Translations under genes and position numbers: made by a program
From: G963674685 sp964591275
GTDB taxonomy: Bacteria; Lernaellota; Lernaellaia; JACKCT01
Assembly: GCA_964591275.1 (NCBI GenBank)
Contig: CAZQAE010000024.1
Coordinates: 5,734-69,733 of the forward strand
Direction of reading: 5' to 3'
Length of the DNA: 64,000 bases
In this document: one piece after another, positions 52,735 to 61,476 of the stretch
Numbering within the stretch: position 1 is the first letter of the stretch
Layout: every line of letters starts with the position of its first letter
Notes under the pieces: generated by a model
Databases searched by the model: none
What the model saw: only the letters and a program-made list of their open reading frames with translations
What the model was told of the DNA's origin: nothing

Positions 52735-53594
52735 AGTATTGCCTTCTGATCGCCATCGCATTTTTTCTACTCGGGTCCCAATCATTTGCATCGGAGTTCG
52801 GCAGCGAATGCGTTTGTAAAAAATTAAGCGACGACAAAAAAGCAATCGCGGCGCAAATAATCAAAACGCAGCATCCCTACGACTGCTGTGACAAGACTAT
52901 CGCCGAATGCATAGACGAGCAAAATCCCTGCCGCATTGCTGTTCGTTTGCGAAACATGGTTTGCCGTATGCTCAGCAAAGGCAAAAGCGTAAAGGACATT
53001 GAACGAGCGCTGGAAAAACGCGCCATGAGCATGACGCCCTCCTCTGAAAAAATCGAAGTGGATCTTGCGACCGCCGCTTTCGCCGGAGACAAAGACGCCC
53101 CTGTAACGTTGACGCTTTATACCTGCGTTCGATGTCCCTACTGCGCCATACTCATTCCAAGCCTGTACAAGGAAGTTATGCAAGGATCGCTGAAGGGAAA
53201 GGTCCGGCTGGTTATGAAACTTTTCCCCATCAAAGGACACGAAGGATCAACGGAATCAGGAATCACCGCCATGGTCGCCTATCAGCAGAATATGGGCTTC
53301 GAGTTTTTGCTTTATGCCTACGAACATTTTGACGATTTCGAAACGGAAAAAATGCCCGCATGGGCAAAAGAGGTAGGAATTGAGGCCGGTATTTTCGATA
53401 AATCCTACAAAGACGCGGCCACGCGCAAGGCGCTCGTGGACAGCAAACGTGAAGGCATCAAAAACAAAGTGAAAGCGACGCCGACGCTGTTTATCAATGA
53501 CCGTCGGTATCTGGCTCCCATGAATATTGAAATGATGCTGGATGTTTTGGAAGAGGAATACGAACGGCGGACCGGTAAGGAAAGGCAGCGGTGA
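52731..53594 (+). CDS. DsbA-family oxidoreductase with CcmH-like N-terminal domain
   Basis: A protein of 287 residues. The signal is cut near SFASEF. Residues about 25-100 are Cys-rich and end in RNMVCRMLSKGKSVKDIERAL, which recalls the helical CcmH/CycL haem-ligation domain. Residues about 110-280 are a DsbA/thioredoxin-4 fold with active site RCPYC (C-P-Y-C) and cis-Pro loop KATPTLFIND. The ATG follows AAAGGATCTAT and overlaps the MauE stop by 4 bp. Likely a periplasmic disulfide oxidant recharged by the MauE or VKOR proteins beside it. Confidence 0.88.
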   Translation: MKYCLLIAIAFFLLGSQSFASEFGSECVCKKLSDDKKAIAAQIIKTQHPYDCCDKTIAECIDEQNPCRIAVRLRNMVCRMLSKGKSVKDIERALEKRAMSMTPSSEKIEVDLATAAFAGDKDAPVTLTLYTCVRCPYCAILIPSLYKEVMQGSLKGKVRLVMKLFPIKGHEGSTESGITAMVAYQQNMGFEFLLYAYEHFDDFETEKMPAWAKEVGIEAGIFDKSYKDAATRKALVDSKREGIKNKVKATPTLFINDRRYLAPMNIEMMLDVLEEEYERRTGKERQR

Positions 53595-53719
53595 CCGAAG
53601 CCGCGACGCGCCGATTGCCAATGAAAATATTTACCATTATAGTGCCGCACCGTAGGGTGGTTGGCAAGAAAAGAAGCGTTGAAAAGAAATATCCGAAGCC
53701 CAATTAAAAGAAGTATTCC

Positions 53720-54880
53720 ATGAAGCAAGAAAAACAACTACCCCAATTAATCGTCATGGCTGCACTGATGCTCATTGGCTTGGCTTGCAGTCTCTATCTT
53801 GCCGAGCTTTTCATACAGGTTTACGGCGGAGGAGGCCGCGCGATCAACAGCTTTTGCGCCGTCAGCGAAGGTTTTAATTGCGTGACGGTCGCCAACAGCA
53901 AATGGTCTGTTGCCCTGCGAGTTCCGACGGCTTTCTGGGGGGTGGAATTCTATCTTGCCCTATTGGCCTACGCCTTCCTGTCATATTTTTCCCTGTGGCC
54001 ATTTCGCAAGTGGCAATCGATTCTGTTTGCCGCCAACGCTTTATCCCTGCCTTTTTGCCTATTCCTTGAGTTTGCCTGCATTGCCTACATTAAATCCATT
54101 TGCATACTTTGCGTCACGGTACACACCCTTAATCTTGCTTCAGTTTTGTTTCTCGGGATTTTCCACCGCAAACGATTCAAGGAATTTGTTTTTGAGGGAC
54201 CGTTGGAAATCCTCCGGATCTTTGCCTCCAAACCTATTGCGCGTTACCTGATTATTACTACCGTGATCGTCGGTGCCTCGCAAATCGCTTGGATGCCCTT
54301 CGTCCTCTACTCCGACGCCCCCGTGACGACTCGCTGGCAGGGAATGCTGGTCTCGGGATTTTCCATCGGCCCAGTCGACGCACCGATCAAAATCGATGAA
54401 TTCACCGATTTTCAATGTCCCTTTTGCGGCAAAGCCCATCACGTCATTATGGAACTTCTTGCGGAATATCCCGACAAAATCCTTTTGACGCACCGGGATT
54501 ATCCTTTGGACATACAATGCAATCCCTATTTGAAAAAGCCCTTTCACCCGGATGCCTGTAATGCTTCGCTATATGCCCGATGCGCTGCGCAGCAAGACCT
54601 CTTTCGCCCAATGGAGGAACTGCTGTTCGGCAATCGCTTCATGCTTCAGAAATCAGATATGAAAAAAAACGCCGAACAGATTGGATGCGACATGGACCGG
54701 TTTCATCAATGCCTGGATGATCCGGAAACCATGCGCGCTCTGCTGGAAGACATTCATGAAGCGAAACGACGCGGCATTAAGGGAACTCCAACATTTTACG
54801 TCAACGGTGAGCCGAACGTCGGACTTAAATCCCTGGAGCGGTGGAGAGAAATAATTCAACCTCTGCTCGTCGCCCATTAA
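53720..54880 (+). CDS. VKOR-DsbA fusion, disulfide-generating membrane enzyme
   Basis: A protein of 386 residues. The first half is a bacterial vitamin-K-epoxide-reductase domain: membrane helices, the loop Cys pair NSFCAVSEGFNCVTV with conserved Ser in SKWS, and the active-site CILC in the last helix. The second half is a DsbA/thioredoxin domain on the periplasmic side with FQCPFCGKAH (C-P-F-C) and KGTPTFYVNG. Electrons from DsbA pass to VKOR and then to quinone. This is the main disulfide source visible in the window. The 125-nt gap before it shows no gene. Confidence 0.92.
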   Translation: MKQEKQLPQLIVMAALMLIGLACSLYLAELFIQVYGGGGRAINSFCAVSEGFNCVTVANSKWSVALRVPTAFWGVEFYLALLAYAFLSYFSLWPFRKWQSILFAANALSLPFCLFLEFACIAYIKSICILCVTVHTLNLASVLFLGIFHRKRFKEFVFEGPLEILRIFASKPIARYLIITTVIVGASQIAWMPFVLYSDAPVTTRWQGMLVSGFSIGPVDAPIKIDEFTDFQCPFCGKAHHVIMELLAEYPDKILLTHRDYPLDIQCNPYLKKPFHPDACNASLYARCAAQQDLFRPMEELLFGNRFMLQKSDMKKNAEQIGCDMDRFHQCLDDPETMRALLEDIHEAKRRGIKGTPTFYVNGEPNVGLKSLERWREIIQPLLVAH

Positions 54881-54930
54881 ACGAAGTTGAGCCCCTTTCA
54901 CTTATCCGATCATTTACCTATGATTAACGC

Positions 54931-56121
54931 ATGAGAGATCGATTCGAGAACATCCTGAAGAACTGCGTTGCGCGCTGCACGCTTTGTGGCAAGTGCTTGG
55001 AGCTATGTCCGCAAATTGATCTGTCGCCCACGCAGGCAAAAGAGGAAAAGCTCAATCTGCTGGAGGGAAGACCGAGTCGGGTTTTATCCGAATGTACGTC
55101 ATGCTTCGCCTGCATGAGTTTCTGCCCGAACAATGCTGATCCGCACGGCCTGATTCTGTACCGATGGCATGAAAAACGAACCAATGGCCCGCCTTTCTAT
55201 TTGCAGCCTGTCCTCCCCGGTTCGAAAAGCCCAAATCCTATATCGGAAGTAGCCCAAGCCTACTCGCACAAGGAAAAGGAATTCTATGACACGCTTTTAG
55301 AGAACGCCAACGGCCAGGAAGTCCTTTTCCTCGGTTGCAACCAACTCTTCGATCCTTTGCTCGCGGACAGTCCGCTGCTCAAAGACTTAAAAGCCGTCGC
55401 ATCGCCGGACGCTTGTTGCGGCGAGCCGATGTACCGACTGGGTTTATTGGACCAGTTCGAGGACGCCGCAAAAAAATGGGTCAAACATTGGCGGGCGAAA
55501 GCGCCTTCCAAAATGGTTTTCTTCTGCCCTGCCGGTTACAACGTTGTTACAAATCTCTACCCCAAGCGACTGGGCATCGAAATCGATTTTCCGGTACTGA
55601 CCGTTTTCGACTGGATCGAGGAAAAACTAAAAGAAATTGACCGGCCCAAACCCCTGGGAATGTCGGTAATGCTGCACGACTCCTGCCACGCGAAGATGCT
55701 CGGCGATAGGTTTTACGCGCAAGTGCGCCGAATTTTTTCGTGGGCTGGCATTGAAGTCATCGAGATGAAAAAATCCAAGACACTCTCCTTATGCTGCGGC
55801 TTCGCATCCATCGCTCCCCGCCTTAATCCCGTAGATGTCATCACGCAGGGCCATGGCCGCGTGGCTGAAGCCAGACACTCCGGCGCCGACGCCCTGGCGG
55901 TCTATTGCAATGGTTGCGGCGTACTGTTTTCCGTTATCAATCGATATAGTCCACGACGCATCAAGATCTATCACCTTCTGGAACTTCTGGAACTCGCCTG
56001 CGGTCGCGAGCCTGCGCACATGTCGCATCAAAACGCCGGACGCCTTGCGGCGGCGACCGCGAGCACCCTGATGAAAGGCCGTCTCGGAATAGGCAAACCG
56101 GACGCATCTTCCGAAGATTGA
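54931..56121 (+). CDS. CCG-domain Fe-S oxidoreductase (HdrD/GlpC-like)
   Basis: A protein of 396 residues. The N-terminal two-cluster ferredoxin domain has CTLCGKCLELCP and CTSCFACMSFCPNNADP. Two cysteine-rich CCG-type modules follow (FLGCNQLF...DACCGEPMYRLG; LHDSCHAKM...LSLCCGFAS...YCNGCG). This is the heterodisulfide-reductase-D or GlpC architecture, cytoplasmic or membrane-associated. It may move electrons to or from quinone or thiols. It lies 50 nt after VKOR-DsbA; no clear ribosome site is seen. Partner subunits are absent. Confidence 0.9.
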   Translation: MRDRFENILKNCVARCTLCGKCLELCPQIDLSPTQAKEEKLNLLEGRPSRVLSECTSCFACMSFCPNNADPHGLILYRWHEKRTNGPPFYLQPVLPGSKSPNPISEVAQAYSHKEKEFYDTLLENANGQEVLFLGCNQLFDPLLADSPLLKDLKAVASPDACCGEPMYRLGLLDQFEDAAKKWVKHWRAKAPSKMVFFCPAGYNVVTNLYPKRLGIEIDFPVLTVFDWIEEKLKEIDRPKPLGMSVMLHDSCHAKMLGDRFYAQVRRIFSWAGIEVIEMKKSKTLSLCCGFASIAPRLNPVDVITQGHGRVAEARHSGADALAVYCNGCGVLFSVINRYSPRRIKIYHLLELLELACGREPAHMSHQNAGRLAAATASTLMKGRLGIGKPDASSED

Positions 56122-56196
56122 GGTTTCGGGCAACCTTTATTATACTAACACAATAAATTGCTGGGCTGTGTTTTACAAAATACGAGGATGTCAAAT

Positions 56197-57552
56197 ATGC
56201 GCGGCATTATTATTTTCATGGCTGTTTTCGCACTTATTTCTTGCGCTGCTGCAGCCGAAGCCGACGATCCAATCAATGCGTATCTTCACTCCGTTGACGG
56301 GCAAAGAATTTTGCACGTTTGGGGAACGCATTACGAAATGGGCTACGCGCAAGGGCAAGTTCTCGGCTCGGAAATCATCGCGATGATGCACGGCTACATT
56401 TTAAAACTCCTTCCACCTAAGCTGTACGAAGCATTGCACGTCGTTGGACCTTTGCTTTTTGGAATGCCGGACAATTATTGGGAAGAGGCGCAAGGCGTCA
56501 TTGATGGGATGAAGGACTCCGGCGCGCAGACTTTTATCGCCCCGCTTGGACGACATATCGACGCAACCGACCTGCTTTTGTGCAACGCCGTTGCGGACAT
56601 CGGCGCCATGGGATGCAGCACGCAATTGGCCTGGGGCGCCGCCACTGCCGGAGATCCTCGTCTTTTGGGCGAATCCGCCATCGTCCGCAATCTGGACTGG
56701 ACACTGGCCGGCCCTGAACCATTTTTATTATCCGAAGCCTCCATCGTCATTGTATATTCGCCGACCAGTCCGCGAGGTCGCACGGTAGCCCTGGTGACCT
56801 TTCCCGGATATTTTGGCTGCCTGTCATGTATGAACGACCAGGGAACCAGCGTCGCCGTCAACATCGGCCACAACGGCATTCCCCTGTGGGAAAACGACTT
56901 CGCGCACGGCTACACGCCCATTGGGCTGTCCATTCGGCAGGCGCTGCATGATGGCGACGCCAATAGCGACGGCGTGGAAAACCTTGATGACGTCATCGAC
57001 TTTGTAAGCCGCGTCAAGAGAAGCGGCGCTATAGTTTTGAACTTGGCGATGCCATACCTGTCAGGCGAAGGCGACGCGCCGGTCATCCTGGAAGTCGATA
57101 ACCAGGGCGAAGCTCTCAGGACTCCGGCGGACGAACCGGAGATACCCGAAGAAGTGCTCATCTCCACGAACGAATTGCGGAAACTGGGCGAAAGCAAAGG
57201 ATGTTATCGATACGACATATTGCGCGAAGAGATTATTGGGTGCGGGGGGCAAATGACCCTTGACAACATGTGGGATTTGGAAGGATTGGTGACGCAGGAT
57301 TATTTTCTATCCACCACCGTGCAAACCATGTACCTCATACCGTTTGAACGCGAGATCGGCGTTTCCTACTCAACCACGGAAGCCTATTCCACGGAAATTG
57401 AACCCGCCGTTCTGACATGGGATGAATTATCCGCTCTGCCCGAAGGCGTCACACTCGATGAAGACGACGCAGGGCCTGATCCCGAAACTTTTCCTGAGTA
57501 TGAAGCGCCGAATGACACTGATGATAGCGAAGGGGTATGTGGCTTGTGGTGA
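56197..57552 (+). CDS. Secreted Ntn/C45-type hydrolase with GVCGLW tail
   Basis: A protein of 451 residues. The ATG at 56197 stands 9 nt after GAGG and gives a signal cut near AAAAEADD (a lipobox-like LISC is also present). The domain has the C45/phospholipase-B-like opening GTHYEMGYAQGQVLG, the likely nucleophile Cys in GAMGCSTQLAWG, followed by IVRNLDW. The family hydrolyses amide bonds of peptides or acyl chains (penicillin acyltransferase and bile-salt-hydrolase relatives). The C-terminus is acidic and ends S-E-G-V-C-G-L-W, the tail shared with two other secreted proteins in the window. Confidence 0.85.
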   Translation: MRGIIIFMAVFALISCAAAAEADDPINAYLHSVDGQRILHVWGTHYEMGYAQGQVLGSEIIAMMHGYILKLLPPKLYEALHVVGPLLFGMPDNYWEEAQGVIDGMKDSGAQTFIAPLGRHIDATDLLLCNAVADIGAMGCSTQLAWGAATAGDPRLLGESAIVRNLDWTLAGPEPFLLSEASIVIVYSPTSPRGRTVALVTFPGYFGCLSCMNDQGTSVAVNIGHNGIPLWENDFAHGYTPIGLSIRQALHDGDANSDGVENLDDVIDFVSRVKRSGAIVLNLAMPYLSGEGDAPVILEVDNQGEALRTPADEPEIPEEVLISTNELRKLGESKGCYRYDILREEIIGCGGQMTLDNMWDLEGLVTQDYFLSTTVQTMYLIPFEREIGVSYSTTEAYSTEIEPAVLTWDELSALPEGVTLDEDDAGPDPETFPEYEAPNDTDDSEGVCGLW

Positions 57553-57626
57553 GTTTCCGAACCATTGAATCCATCAGAGTAGTATAAGATACTTACCCAT
57601 CAAAAAATTGTTTATGCTGCAATAAT

Positions 57627-58940
57627 TCAATATCCTGAAGGAATATCCATCACGCACCGAAATCCATCGTCATGAAAGCCTGTCATTCGGTCGTGATGAT
57701 GCAAACCGCTACGGCGTTGGGAATAGGAGGAGAAAACCCAACACTCGGGATTGTGAGGGTCCAGAATTTGCGAATTGACACAGGTATGCGATATGTGTGC
57801 GGCACCTCCGGCCACAAGAACCTGTTCATCATTAAAACAATGTTCACACCAGTACCCCTCGATCCATTCCGACACATTGCCGACCATGTCGCAAACCTCA
57901 AAACACGCATCACCAAATTTGACACATTCACAGCAACCACCGGTGGGATTGATGCCGGACGCCATATCAACATAACAGTTATTGTCTCGCCACTGCTCAC
58001 CCCACGGCCATAATGCTCCATCCCAACCGGAAAAGGCCGTTTGCCACTGTGCAAGGGTTGGGAGGCGCTTTCCGGCCTTCGCGCATGCCTCCATGGCGTC
58101 GTTGTAACTAATTTCAGTCCATGGCAGCACGCCGTAGACAGATTGCGCCGGACCAATTTTTTTTCCGGCATTCCACGAACCCCGGAAGTTCTTTGTAGCG
58201 TCAGGTTGTGATGCCTCATATTTATCGATGCAAAAAGAATCGATGCAAACATTATCACGGTAAAAACCGCCCCAGCGCTTTCCATATCTTACAACCACTG
58301 AACAACCACCGGGAATGAATGTCATTCCCTTCTTTTCGCAGAATTCTTTTGCAACTTGCCAGAGCCTGGTATCAGATTGCCGCTCCTTTTTGGCGTGATG
58401 CTGCTTTCGGTCGATAACAGCAGGATTCAAATGGACAATCTTGAATGTTGGATTTTGCGACCGCCATTGTGGCCAATTCAGTCGTAGAACGGACCATTCC
58501 TCTTTGGTGACATTTTTTTTTAAGACATCTGAAGGATTAGCCTGAATCGTATCGATATTGCCAAAGTGCCTGGCTGCATAAGTACAATTCGCAATGCACG
58601 CCGGAAGCGACTGGCAATCAGCGCCCTTTTCAAGGCAAAACAAGACGCAATTCCAAGGTTGCTCGTTTTTGTTGCATTTGGATAGGGATTCATCGAAAGA
58701 ATAGTTTTCAATTTTGCCTCGGCATCGAGCGTACAGCGTGTAAACGGCCAGATCGCAACGCAACAGCGGATAATGCGTTGCAATTTTTTGGGTTTGAGCG
58801 TCGATTTCTGAGAGTTCCAGCAGAATCCTGGAATTCGCCCAATGCTCCAATAGCAATTCACGAAGCAATATTGTCGTCGCCAAAACCGCTGGAAAGGTGA
58901 TTATCAGAACGACCACAAAGTGTTTTCGCCAAAAGGTCAC
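57627..58940 (-). CDS. Membrane-anchored Cys-rich FGE-sulfatase domain protein
   Basis: A protein of 437 residues. The GTG at 58940 follows CAGGGG. A single N-terminal helix (about residues 7-28) is followed by a Cys-rich segment (about residues 60-125, e.g. NCVLFCLEKGADCQSLPAC) and an FGE-fold domain: FCIDKYEASQPDAT, GKRLPTLAQWQTAFSG, CDMVGNVSEWIEGY, VAGGAAHISH. It is a paralogue of the 49.3-kb lipoprotein (EASxPDAT, GVLPW). The catalytic Cys pair of FGEs is not evident. It converges on the Ntn hydrolase gene. Confidence 0.85.
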   Translation of the reverse strand: MTFWRKHFVVVLIITFPAVLATTILLRELLLEHWANSRILLELSEIDAQTQKIATHYPLLRCDLAVYTLYARCRGKIENYSFDESLSKCNKNEQPWNCVLFCLEKGADCQSLPACIANCTYAARHFGNIDTIQANPSDVLKKNVTKEEWSVLRLNWPQWRSQNPTFKIVHLNPAVIDRKQHHAKKERQSDTRLWQVAKEFCEKKGMTFIPGGCSVVVRYGKRWGGFYRDNVCIDSFCIDKYEASQPDATKNFRGSWNAGKKIGPAQSVYGVLPWTEISYNDAMEACAKAGKRLPTLAQWQTAFSGWDGALWPWGEQWRDNNCYVDMASGINPTGGCCECVKFGDACFEVCDMVGNVSEWIEGYWCEHCFNDEQVLVAGGAAHISHTCVNSQILDPHNPECWVFSSYSQRRSGLHHHDRMTGFHDDGFRCVMDIPSGY

Positions 58941-59043
58941 AAAAAGCCCCTGAATATCATTGTCAGGCGACGAACGAAGTCATTTTTCTTGTCAATAAAA
59001 AACCTATCACTAGATTTCGATAAATTAATCTTGATCGCCTTCG

Positions 59044-60999
59044 TCATCGCACAATATATGACAAATCCGTGTCGTCGAAATTGATGCTGCCGTTATCTAC
59101 GAGCGCCGCATATCGGTCGAGCAGTTTGTCCATGATGGCCTCTTTGTTTTGGGCGCGGCTAGCCATCAGAGAAAATGGCAGTATGAAATCATCCAGTGCA
59201 ACGCCATGCGGTTCCAGCTTGACGTAATCTCCCTGGTAGCTGTTGAAAAAGCGCTGCGGCGATGGCACGGGCTGTAGCGCTTCGTCAAACAATTCCTCGG
59301 CCACTTTTTGATATGGCGCGTTTTCGAGCAGGCCGAACTTGCGATAATAGGCTGCGACAACGCGCCTCCACAATCGGCGCCGGCTTGCGTTCTGTCCTTC
59401 GATCAGTTCCGGCGGCCAGAGGAAAAGCCAATCAGCAGGTGTGATGTCGCTCATATAAAAACCAGCCAGATATTGATTCAAAGCCGTGAGCCCGGTATGG
59501 GCCGGCTCAAAAAGGGCCGCGCTGATTTCGACCTTGCCAAGACTTCTGCCCAGGGCAAAGAGCCACATACCCAGATCGTGAAGAAAATCAAGATCGGTGA
59601 ATTCTCGGCCTGTCATCTCCTCTAATCCGACGTGCCCAAAAAACATCATGAAAGTAAAATTGGGCGGGTTCGCGCATGATCCTTCGAATAATGCGTAAAC
59701 CATGTATTCCCAGCCCCAATCCCAGTGGTGATTTGATTGGCCGAATACGTAGTCAGTGATTTGTTGCGTATGTTCCACGAGGTCGTCGAGAAGACTTTGC
59801 TCGGCGGGACTTCGATCCTCGATACCTGATAGAACTTCCCACGCAACGCGGTAACCCAGGAACAGGCCGTAATACTGGTCGCGACTGACGTTCTTGCGTT
59901 CCCGACCTGTGTACTGGTCGGGCGAGGAGTTGTTATGATGCGTTTCGATTCCGCTAGGCGTAAACTCTATCTCGAAAAGATTCATCTCATCTGCCGGATA
60001 AAGATTGCGCGTTTTGCTTCCGCGCGTGATGCGACCGTTCGGTTCCTCCATCGCCAGGGGGTCGGGATCGTTCACGGTGAATCGGTCGTAATGCTGAAAA
60101 GCCTCGAACATGGCACGCAGTCTGGCGAAGGTGCGCTCGTCGCGCGTAAGTTCGTACAGGGCGGCCAGAGCAGCCATATTATTGCCGGTAAAAAGGGCGC
60201 AATCCTCCTCCTTATATCCGGCCTCCCAGGACCACCACTCATCAATAAAATGATTTCCGCCGCCCCAATGCGGGTTTTGCCACATCGTATATTTTGCGGC
60301 CATGAATTTTTCGTTCGCTGTCAAACTCGGATCATCCCAAATCGCGGCAGGCACGTACCACCAATCATGGAATTGCTCGATTCCAGAAGCGCCGACCTCC
60401 TCGTCGATAAAACTTGTGCGACCCGAATCGGCGAAAACCCATGCGTACTGAGCGTCGTCATAGATTCCGCCCATGATTTCCGTCCAATGATAGAAAAGCC
60501 AGAAACGGTCGGCCACATCGTCGTGAAGTTCCGGGGCGAATTTATAGGTTTCGCGATATGTTCCATCATCAACGCGTTGCCAGTATGGTTTGTATTCGGA
60601 ACGCGCCGCGCCCTCCCCCAGCGCCCGAGCTAAAAACAGATACTCACGCACTTTTCGAACCAAAGGTCCGTTATCCTTTTGCTCAAGAACACGCAAGCCC
60701 CTTTGCGCCATATCGCCCAAAGTCGGGCCAATCCGGTTTAGCACGGGGACGATTCGGCGATGTTTTTCCGAGGCGCTCAAGTCCTTTGATTGAATGATGT
60801 CCTCAACGGTCGCCACAGCGGCTTTGATTTCCGGCACAAGGTGCGCGTTGCAGACCGCTTCCATCTCGGAAATTGACGACGCGGATTGCAAAGCCGCTTC
60901 AAATTTATCAGCCGGCGACGCGCCGGAATTTAGGCCTTGCCGCGTACATGCCGATAGCATCAACACCGGCATTAAGAGTATCGCGATATTGCGAAACAT
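59044..60999 (-). CDS. Large lipoprotein of unknown function
   Basis: A protein of 651 residues with lipobox LMLSAC (Cys about residue 18). I recognise no family. The protein is rich in Trp, Tyr and long helices (WWYVPAAIWDDPSLTANEKF, NHHWDWGWEYMVYALFEGS), which would fit a helical barrel such as those of polysaccharide-acting enzymes, but no catalytic residues can be named. It is the last gene of a three-gene minus-strand run of exported proteins; the small gene upstream ends... starts 14 nt beyond its own start region, so they are probably co-transcribed. Confidence 0.75.
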   Translation of the reverse strand: MFRNIAILLMPVLMLSACTRQGLNSGASPADKFEAALQSASSISEMEAVCNAHLVPEIKAAVATVEDIIQSKDLSASEKHRRIVPVLNRIGPTLGDMAQRGLRVLEQKDNGPLVRKVREYLFLARALGEGAARSEYKPYWQRVDDGTYRETYKFAPELHDDVADRFWLFYHWTEIMGGIYDDAQYAWVFADSGRTSFIDEEVGASGIEQFHDWWYVPAAIWDDPSLTANEKFMAAKYTMWQNPHWGGGNHFIDEWWSWEAGYKEEDCALFTGNNMAALAALYELTRDERTFARLRAMFEAFQHYDRFTVNDPDPLAMEEPNGRITRGSKTRNLYPADEMNLFEIEFTPSGIETHHNNSSPDQYTGRERKNVSRDQYYGLFLGYRVAWEVLSGIEDRSPAEQSLLDDLVEHTQQITDYVFGQSNHHWDWGWEYMVYALFEGSCANPPNFTFMMFFGHVGLEEMTGREFTDLDFLHDLGMWLFALGRSLGKVEISAALFEPAHTGLTALNQYLAGFYMSDITPADWLFLWPPELIEGQNASRRRLWRRVVAAYYRKFGLLENAPYQKVAEELFDEALQPVPSPQRFFNSYQGDYVKLEPHGVALDDFILPFSLMASRAQNKEAIMDKLLDRYAALVDNGSINFDDTDLSYIVR

Positions 61000-61012
61000 C
61001 AGCTTCTTCCGT

Positions 61013-61465
61013 CTATCTGATCAATGCGTCTTTTAGCTTCATAAGTTTCAAGGGTTGAAATCGCCGCACATCAAATCGGACTTCAAATTCATTAATGGGT
61101 CCGCAGTCAATTTGATATCTTATTGGTTTTCCTGCAAAAGCTTTGAGGCGATTCTTTTCATAAATCATGAAATACAATCCGCCCGGCAGGCCGCCGTATT
61201 CAGGAATCGCTTCATTTCCGAAATACAGGCGCATGACAGAAGCGCCGTGCGTGGGAAATTCCCCATGTAGGCGAATGAGGTACGCCCTTTCGTATGTCGC
61301 AGTTTTCCCGTCGTCGCCAGTGAGTGTTAGTGGCTGGTCCAATTCGACGAGCGCGAGGTCATAGCTACTCAGCTTGGGTGATTTGACGGTTTTTTCGGCC
61401 AATCCGTCGATAGGATTCGCTGTCGCAATCACCACAAAGATCAGGATTATCAGTGCGCGTTTCAT
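61013..61465 (-). CDS. Small exported protein of unknown function
   Basis: A protein of 150 residues. The ATG at 61465 is preceded by GAGAGG with a 7-nt gap and begins a clear signal peptide (cut near GLAEKT); the frame is open six codons further up, overlapping the previous gene. The mature part is beta-rich with no recognised motif (LVELDQPLTLTGDDG, FEVRFDVRRFQPLKL). It lies between the large lipoprotein and the Asp-rich hydrolase gene. Confidence 0.75.
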   Translation of the reverse strand: MKRALIILIFVVIATANPIDGLAEKTVKSPKLSSYDLALVELDQPLTLTGDDGKTATYERAYLIRLHGEFPTHGASVMRLYFGNEAIPEYGGLPGGLYFMIYEKNRLKAFAGKPIRYQIDCGPINEFEVRFDVRRFQPLKLMKLKDALIR

Positions 61466-61476
61466 TGGCATTCCTC

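Noticed and set aside
53616..53666. TTGCCAA and TTGGCAA facing each other in the gap before the VKOR gene
   Set aside because: Seven bases with a loop of nearly 40 nt is weak and no promoter elements or T-run accompany it.
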